From NCBI GenBank assembly GCA_902492015.1, contig CABUJR010000001.1:1-64000 (forward strand): a stretch of DNA of 64,000 bases. The letters run 5' to 3'. Positions 60,699-64,000 of the stretch are shown piece by piece (position 1 is the stretch's first letter; every line of letters begins with the position of its first letter). Position numbers and translations under genes: made by a program. This DNA is from an uncultured Eubacteriales bacterium. GTDB lineage: Bacteria > Bacillota > Clostridia > TANB77 > CAG-508. The notes under the pieces are model-generated. The model had not been told where the DNA came from, searched no databases, and saw nothing but the letters and a program-made list of their open reading frames with translations.

Positions 60699-61037
60699 AT
60701 GAAAAATAAAATTAAAAATTTTATAGCATTTATATTTATTTCTTATACAATTTTATGTGTTGCTTGTAGTCCTTTATTTAATGATAATTTACTTATCTCA
60801 TACATTAGTACAATAATTATTTTTGGATACTTAATATACTTTTATTTATCATATAGTAAAATCTCTGAAAATGAATTAGAAAATAAATATATTACTCAAA
60901 TCAAAACTTTACAAGAAGAGAATAAATTCATATATAATTTAATGAATGAAGATCAAAAAAAGCAAATCTATTCAAAAAATCAAGAATCCTTTAATCAATA
61001 TTTAAATGATCTTCATAATGTTAATGAAAAAAAATAG
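60699..61037 (+). CDS. Two-TM membrane protein in the lysogeny operon
   Basis: A 112-residue protein with two membrane segments (about 8-25 and 33-51) then a charged coiled-coil tail (SENELENKYITQIKTLQEEN). AAGGAG precedes the ATG. Similar in plan to its upstream neighbour but without Cys motif. Expressed with the repressor, so an exclusion or lysogenic-conversion role is possible. Confidence 0.55.
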   Translation: MKNKIKNFIAFIFISYTILCVACSPLFNDNLLISYISTIIIFGYLIYFYLSYSKISENELENKYITQIKTLQEENKFIYNLMNEDQKKQIYSKNQESFNQYLNDLHNVNEKK

Positions 61038-61072
61038 TAAATTTCAATATTTTAAAAAGGGAGTAATAATAT

Positions 61073-62119
61073 ATGGCAAAAAAAGAACTAATTAATAGTC
61101 AAACGGATCGACAAAACATACTTAATAATGAGTATGTTTTAGAAGAATTAATAGATGTATTTGAATTTGATAAAATATACTTCGAAGGTAAAATTCGTTT
61201 CTTAAAAGATGAAATTGCAAATTTCTTTGAAGTTGATGTTAGAACGATAGAAAGATATATAGAAAAGTATAATTCTGAATTAATAAGTAATGGATATGAA
61301 ATTTTAAGAGGACAAAGATTAAAAGAATTTATTACTATTTATAACCAATTTACTAGTCAAGTCACCGACAATGATGTCGGTGACCTACCTAGAACTATAC
61401 CATCACTAGGTATTTTTGACTTTAGATCATTCATAGATTTAGCTATGCTTTTTGCAGATAACGATAGAGCTAAAGTTGTCAGACAAATTATATTAGATAT
61501 TTCTATAGATATAATTAATAAGAAAGCCGGAGGATCCACTAAATACATTAATCAACGAGATGAGGATTTCTTAATTTCTTGGTACACATCCGAAAATTGT
61601 AGAAAAGAATTTACTAATGCATTAAATAAATTTGTGTCTGGAGGTAAATCAAAATATCCAATCTATACTGATAAGATATATAAAATAATTTTTAAGGAAA
61701 AATCACAAGAATATAGGCAAATATTGAAATTAGAAATTAAGGACAAAACCAGAGATACTATGTATTCTGAAGTTCTTGACTTAATTTCAGGATTTGAATT
61801 AGGCTTAGCTAAAGAGATTGAATCTTCTTATCATAATAATAATGATAAAAAATTATCTTTCTATGAAGTAGATCAAATTATAAAAAAATTAGAGAATAAT
61901 CCTTTCTTTCTTCCTTTAATCGAAAAAGCACGAAAAAAAATGGCAAGTCGTGATTATCAATTTAGGGATGCCTATCACCCAGAACTTGCTAAATATATTT
62001 CTAGTTTACCCGCTGATGATTATGAAAGATTTTTAGGAGAAAAAAGTAAAGAACTGATAGAAAGAATAAATGAAAACAAAGATGTATTAAAACGATTAAA
62101 AGAAGAAGGTGATGAATAA
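61073..62119 (+). CDS. DNA-binding protein paired with a Doc/Fic toxin (RhuM-like antitoxin candidate)
   Basis: A 348-residue protein. FDKIYFEGKIRFLKDEIANF and EVDVRTIERYIEKYNSEL near residues 30-65 form an HTH-like part, followed by FLRSFIDLAMLFADNDRAKVV-like helices (FRSFIDLAMLFADNDRAK). Proteins of this type often precede doc-like genes in bacterial genomes and phages. GGGAG lies 7-8 nt before the ATG. The stop overlaps the toxin start (TAATG), so it is translated together with the toxin. A role as antitoxin or regulator is inferred from this arrangement. Confidence 0.65.
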   Translation: MAKKELINSQTDRQNILNNEYVLEELIDVFEFDKIYFEGKIRFLKDEIANFFEVDVRTIERYIEKYNSELISNGYEILRGQRLKEFITIYNQFTSQVTDNDVGDLPRTIPSLGIFDFRSFIDLAMLFADNDRAKVVRQIILDISIDIINKKAGGSTKYINQRDEDFLISWYTSENCRKEFTNALNKFVSGGKSKYPIYTDKIYKIIFKEKSQEYRQILKLEIKDKTRDTMYSEVLDLISGFELGLAKEIESSYHNNNDKKLSFYEVDQIIKKLENNPFFLPLIEKARKKMASRDYQFRDAYHPELAKYISSLPADDYERFLGEKSKELIERINENKDVLKRLKEEGDE

Positions 62120-62572
62120 TGATTCATTACTTATCATTAAATGAAGTTATAGAATTACACTCAAAAACTGTTGAAATTAGTCGGCGGTGGTAGCAAAGAA
62201 ATTTTAAATAAAGGCCAAATTGAAAGTATTTTAGAACATATCAAGAATGACGACTATTATCCCTCTTTTATTGATAAACTGACTCATTTGTTTTTTGGTT
62301 TTTGTCAATTTCACTGTTTTTCAGATGGAAATAAAAGAGCTGCAATAGTAATGAGTGAAGCATTTCTATTATATAATGGATATTTATTTGCTTCTAAAGT
62401 ATTTATCCGAGAAAGTGAAAATATATCTATATTTGTTGCTGATAATTGTATAGATAAAAATTTTCTTAAAAAGATTTTAACGTCCATATTAAATGGTACT
62501 TTTGATACAGATGAAAATATAAAATTAGAATATTATAATACAATAAATCAAAAGCAATTAACTTGTTTGTAA
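62119..62572 (+). pseudogene. Doc/Fic-family toxin, frameshifted
   Basis: Reading starts as MIHYLSLNEVIELHSKTVEIS then meets a stop; the downstream frame from 62183 reads GGGSKEILNKGQIESILEH and carries the Fic/Doc motif HCFSDGNKRAA. One extra C at 62182 separates the two; deleting it restores a 150-residue protein. Doc kinases phosphorylate EF-Tu and Fic enzymes AMPylate targets; H-x-F-x-D-G-N-K-R is nearest to the Doc branch. Coupled by TAATG to the upstream DNA-binding gene. A toxin inactivated in this way may be harmless; reads would show whether the base is real. Confidence 0.8.
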
Positions 62573-62576
62573 AAAA

Positions 62577-62612
62577 GATAACACACTCCCCTACCAAAGT
62601 TTGTGTGTTATC
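62577..62612 (+). terminator. Hairpin after the Doc gene
   Basis: GATAACACAC and GTGTGTTATC form a perfect 10-bp stem with a 16-nt loop, 4 nt after the stop. No strong T-run follows, so it may mark the end of the lysogeny operon in combination with the next hairpin. Confidence 0.6.
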
Positions 62613-62631
62613 GCTACTACTACAAATGAAA

Positions 62632-62650
62632 ATCATTTGTTAGGTATTTT
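62632..62650 (+). other. Short hairpin before the integrase
   Basis: ACAAATG-aaaat-CATTTGT is a perfect 7-bp stem with a 5-nt loop, followed by TAGGTATTTTTATT. It may terminate read-through before the integrase or be part of its control. The gap up to 62719 also holds the AGGAGG site of the integrase. Confidence 0.5.
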
Positions 62651-62719
62651 TATTATATAAGATTAAAATACCTTTTTCAAGAGAACAAGTTTTCGATTAC
62701 TCTTAGGAGGTATATTTTT

Positions 62720-64000
62720 ATGTCTAATTTAATAAATTCTAATATGGAACAATATGCAATATATTTAAGAAAGTCTAGAAAAGATGAAGAAGCTGAAGCT
62801 ATGGGCTTAGGTGAAACTCTTGCTAGACATGAGCAATTAACTTTAGATTTAGCTAAAAAAATGAATTTAATCATAGGAAAAATATATAAAGAAATAGTAA
62901 GTGGAGATAGTATCTCTGCTAGACCTATTATGCAAGAATTATTACAAGATGTTGAATCTGGTATGTGGAAAGGTGTAATAGTAGTAGAAGTTGAAAGACT
63001 TGCAAGAGGAAATACTATAGACCAAGGAATTGTTGCAGAAACTTTTAAATATTCTTCAACAAAAATAATAACCCCCTCTAAAATATATGATCCAAATAAT
63101 GAATTTGATGAAGAGTACTTTGAATTTGGATTGTTTATGTCAAGACGTGAATATAAAACCATTAGAAGAAGATTACACAGTGGAACTCTTGCAAGTGTTA
63201 AAGAAGGAAAAATAGTTTCTCAACCTCCTTTTGGATATGATAAATATAAATTAAAAGGAAAAGGCTATTCTCTAAAACCTAATAAAGATGCTCCTATAGT
63301 CAAAATGATTTTTGAAATGTATACAAGTGGAAGAAATTTAGGTGAAATTATTACAGAAATAGAAAAAATGGGAATTAAACCTCCTAAAAATGGTAAGATT
63401 TGGTACAAAACAACAATTCAAAGAATGTTAGTTAATATTACATACACTGGAAAAATCAAATATATAGATAAAAGATACTTAAAAAAGAGAAATAATTTAG
63501 GAAAAATCGTTTATGTGAAAAATCCTAATCCTGAGGTTTATTTAATAGACGGATTGCACGAACCTATTATTCCTGAAGAAATATTTAACAAAGCACAAGA
63601 AATTTACAAAAATAATCAATTAGCTGATACCAGAACAAAAGAACAATTTGATTTAAAAAATCCTCTTTCCACATTATTAAAATGTAAGATATGTGGAAGA
63701 ACTTTAAAAAGATTATACAGTTGCAGTTCTTTTACTACTTGTGAAAGAATTGGCTGTAAAAATTATGATGTAGCTTCTTCACATTTAGATATAGTAGAAA
63801 AAAAAGTTTTCGAAGGTTTAAAAGAATTGTTAAAAGATTATAAATTAGATTTATCTAAAAACCATTTGAATAATGAAATTACTACTTTAATAAAAAATAC
63901 AAATACACAAATTGATCAATTAAAAATTGAACTTGAAAAAACTAATGCACAAAAAGAAAAATTATATGATTTTCTTGAACAAGGAATTTATGATAAAAAC
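62720..64000 (+). CDS. Large serine recombinase (phage integrase), partial at the window end
   Basis: 427 codons are visible; the gene runs off the window. The catalytic domain starts YAIYLRKSRKDEE with Ser19 as the expected nucleophile, and VEVERLARGNT near 95 is the conserved R-L-x-R motif. A recombinase domain follows (GYDKYKLKGKGYSLKPNKDA, then NLGEIITEIEKMGIKPPKNG), and a Zn-ribbon CKICGRTLKRLYSC near 315-328 with a second Cys pair, then a coiled-coil end. It inserts and excises the prophage, usually with a directionality factor. ATG at 62720 is 9 nt after AGGAGG. A directionality factor is not recognised. Confidence 0.92.
   Translation, partial: MSNLINSNMEQYAIYLRKSRKDEEAEAMGLGETLARHEQLTLDLAKKMNLIIGKIYKEIVSGDSISARPIMQELLQDVESGMWKGVIVVEVERLARGNTIDQGIVAETFKYSSTKIITPSKIYDPNNEFDEEYFEFGLFMSRREYKTIRRRLHSGTLASVKEGKIVSQPPFGYDKYKLKGKGYSLKPNKDAPIVKMIFEMYTSGRNLGEIITEIEKMGIKPPKNGKIWYKTTIQRMLVNITYTGKIKYIDKRYLKKRNNLGKIVYVKNPNPEVYLIDGLHEPIIPEEIFNKAQEIYKNNQLADTRTKEQFDLKNPLSTLLKCKICGRTLKRLYSCSSFTTCERIGCKNYDVASSHLDIVEKKVFEGLKELLKDYKLDLSKNHLNNEITTLIKNTNTQIDQLKIELEKTNAQKEKLYDFLEQGIYDKN

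Noticed and set aside
62677..63162. A 161-codon open frame on the minus strand
   Set aside because: It lies antisense within the serine recombinase, whose sense frame shows clear catalytic motifs and a ribosome binding site; the antisense frame has none.
1..64000. Alternative genetic code with TGA read as Trp
   Set aside because: TGA acts as a normal stop in several coupled gene ends (for example ATGA at 49429-49432 and 51994-51997), and Trp codons are TGG in conserved positions.

Overview
The window comes from a very AT-rich, low-GC Gram-positive bacterium, most likely a spore-forming gut-type Clostridia. Supporting signs are AGGAGG-type ribosome binding sites, a BofA-family gene, SpoVK-like AAA+ ATPases, a PerR-rubrerythrin oxidative-stress pair, TagO/WecA, and TGA used as a normal stop. 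It falls into a chromosomal half (about 1-26.8 kb) and a resident prophage (about 26.8 kb to beyond the right edge).

Chromosome (1-26.8 kb): nearly all genes are on the minus strand. In order: a secreted GH25/LysM lysozyme, a palindromic repeat element, HAD phosphatases with upp and a NUDIX hydrolase, a tandem AAA+ protein, a cell-wall amidase, rimO (frameshifted), bofA-like, rng-pth, two glycosyltransferases, tsaC with a clear promoter, GNAT, tagO, rpiB, rpsT (plus strand), rubrerythrin and perR, then a cluster of membrane/extracytoplasmic proteins led by an HTH regulator. That regulator seems to have been fused to a BNR-repeat sensor before a frameshift in a T7 tract separated them.

Prophage (about 26.8-64 kb+): a podovirus-type genome. 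Late genes read leftward: terS, terL, P22-type portal, scaffold, coat, connectors, a tail needle/hub protein, tail-tip proteins, a 2482-residue polyvalent ejection-type protein, tail fibres and a C39-like lysin. Early genes (50.3-59.5 kb), also leftward, are many tiny, tightly overlapping ORFs, often Cys-rich or single-TM, with a replication initiator and an HNH endonuclease. A divergent switch (Cro-like / LexA-like CI with TTTGCG-TTT-CGCAAA operators) controls a rightward lysogeny operon: CI, two small membrane proteins, a DNA-binding antitoxin-like protein and a Doc/Fic toxin. A large serine integrase follows and runs off the right edge. A peptidoglycan-binding gene opened abruptly at 26809 may be the chromosomal gene split by integration.

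The least ordinary signals are in phage RNA: (i) two tandem GGGA-loop hairpins with a compensatory base-pair change just upstream of a GGGAG ribosome binding site of the scaffold gene, suggesting a translational operator; (ii) a tRNA acceptor/T-arm minihelix, with D and anticodon arms missing, between coat and connector genes; (iii) a promoter-RNA-terminator unit that may be a phage small RNA next to the packaging genes. Several genes also carry single-base frameshifts (rimO, doc, a tail gene, the HTH sensor) and one an 11-bp duplication (replication initiator). These are either real decay or assembly errors, and reads would decide. All functional statements rest on reading motifs by eye; no database search was run.
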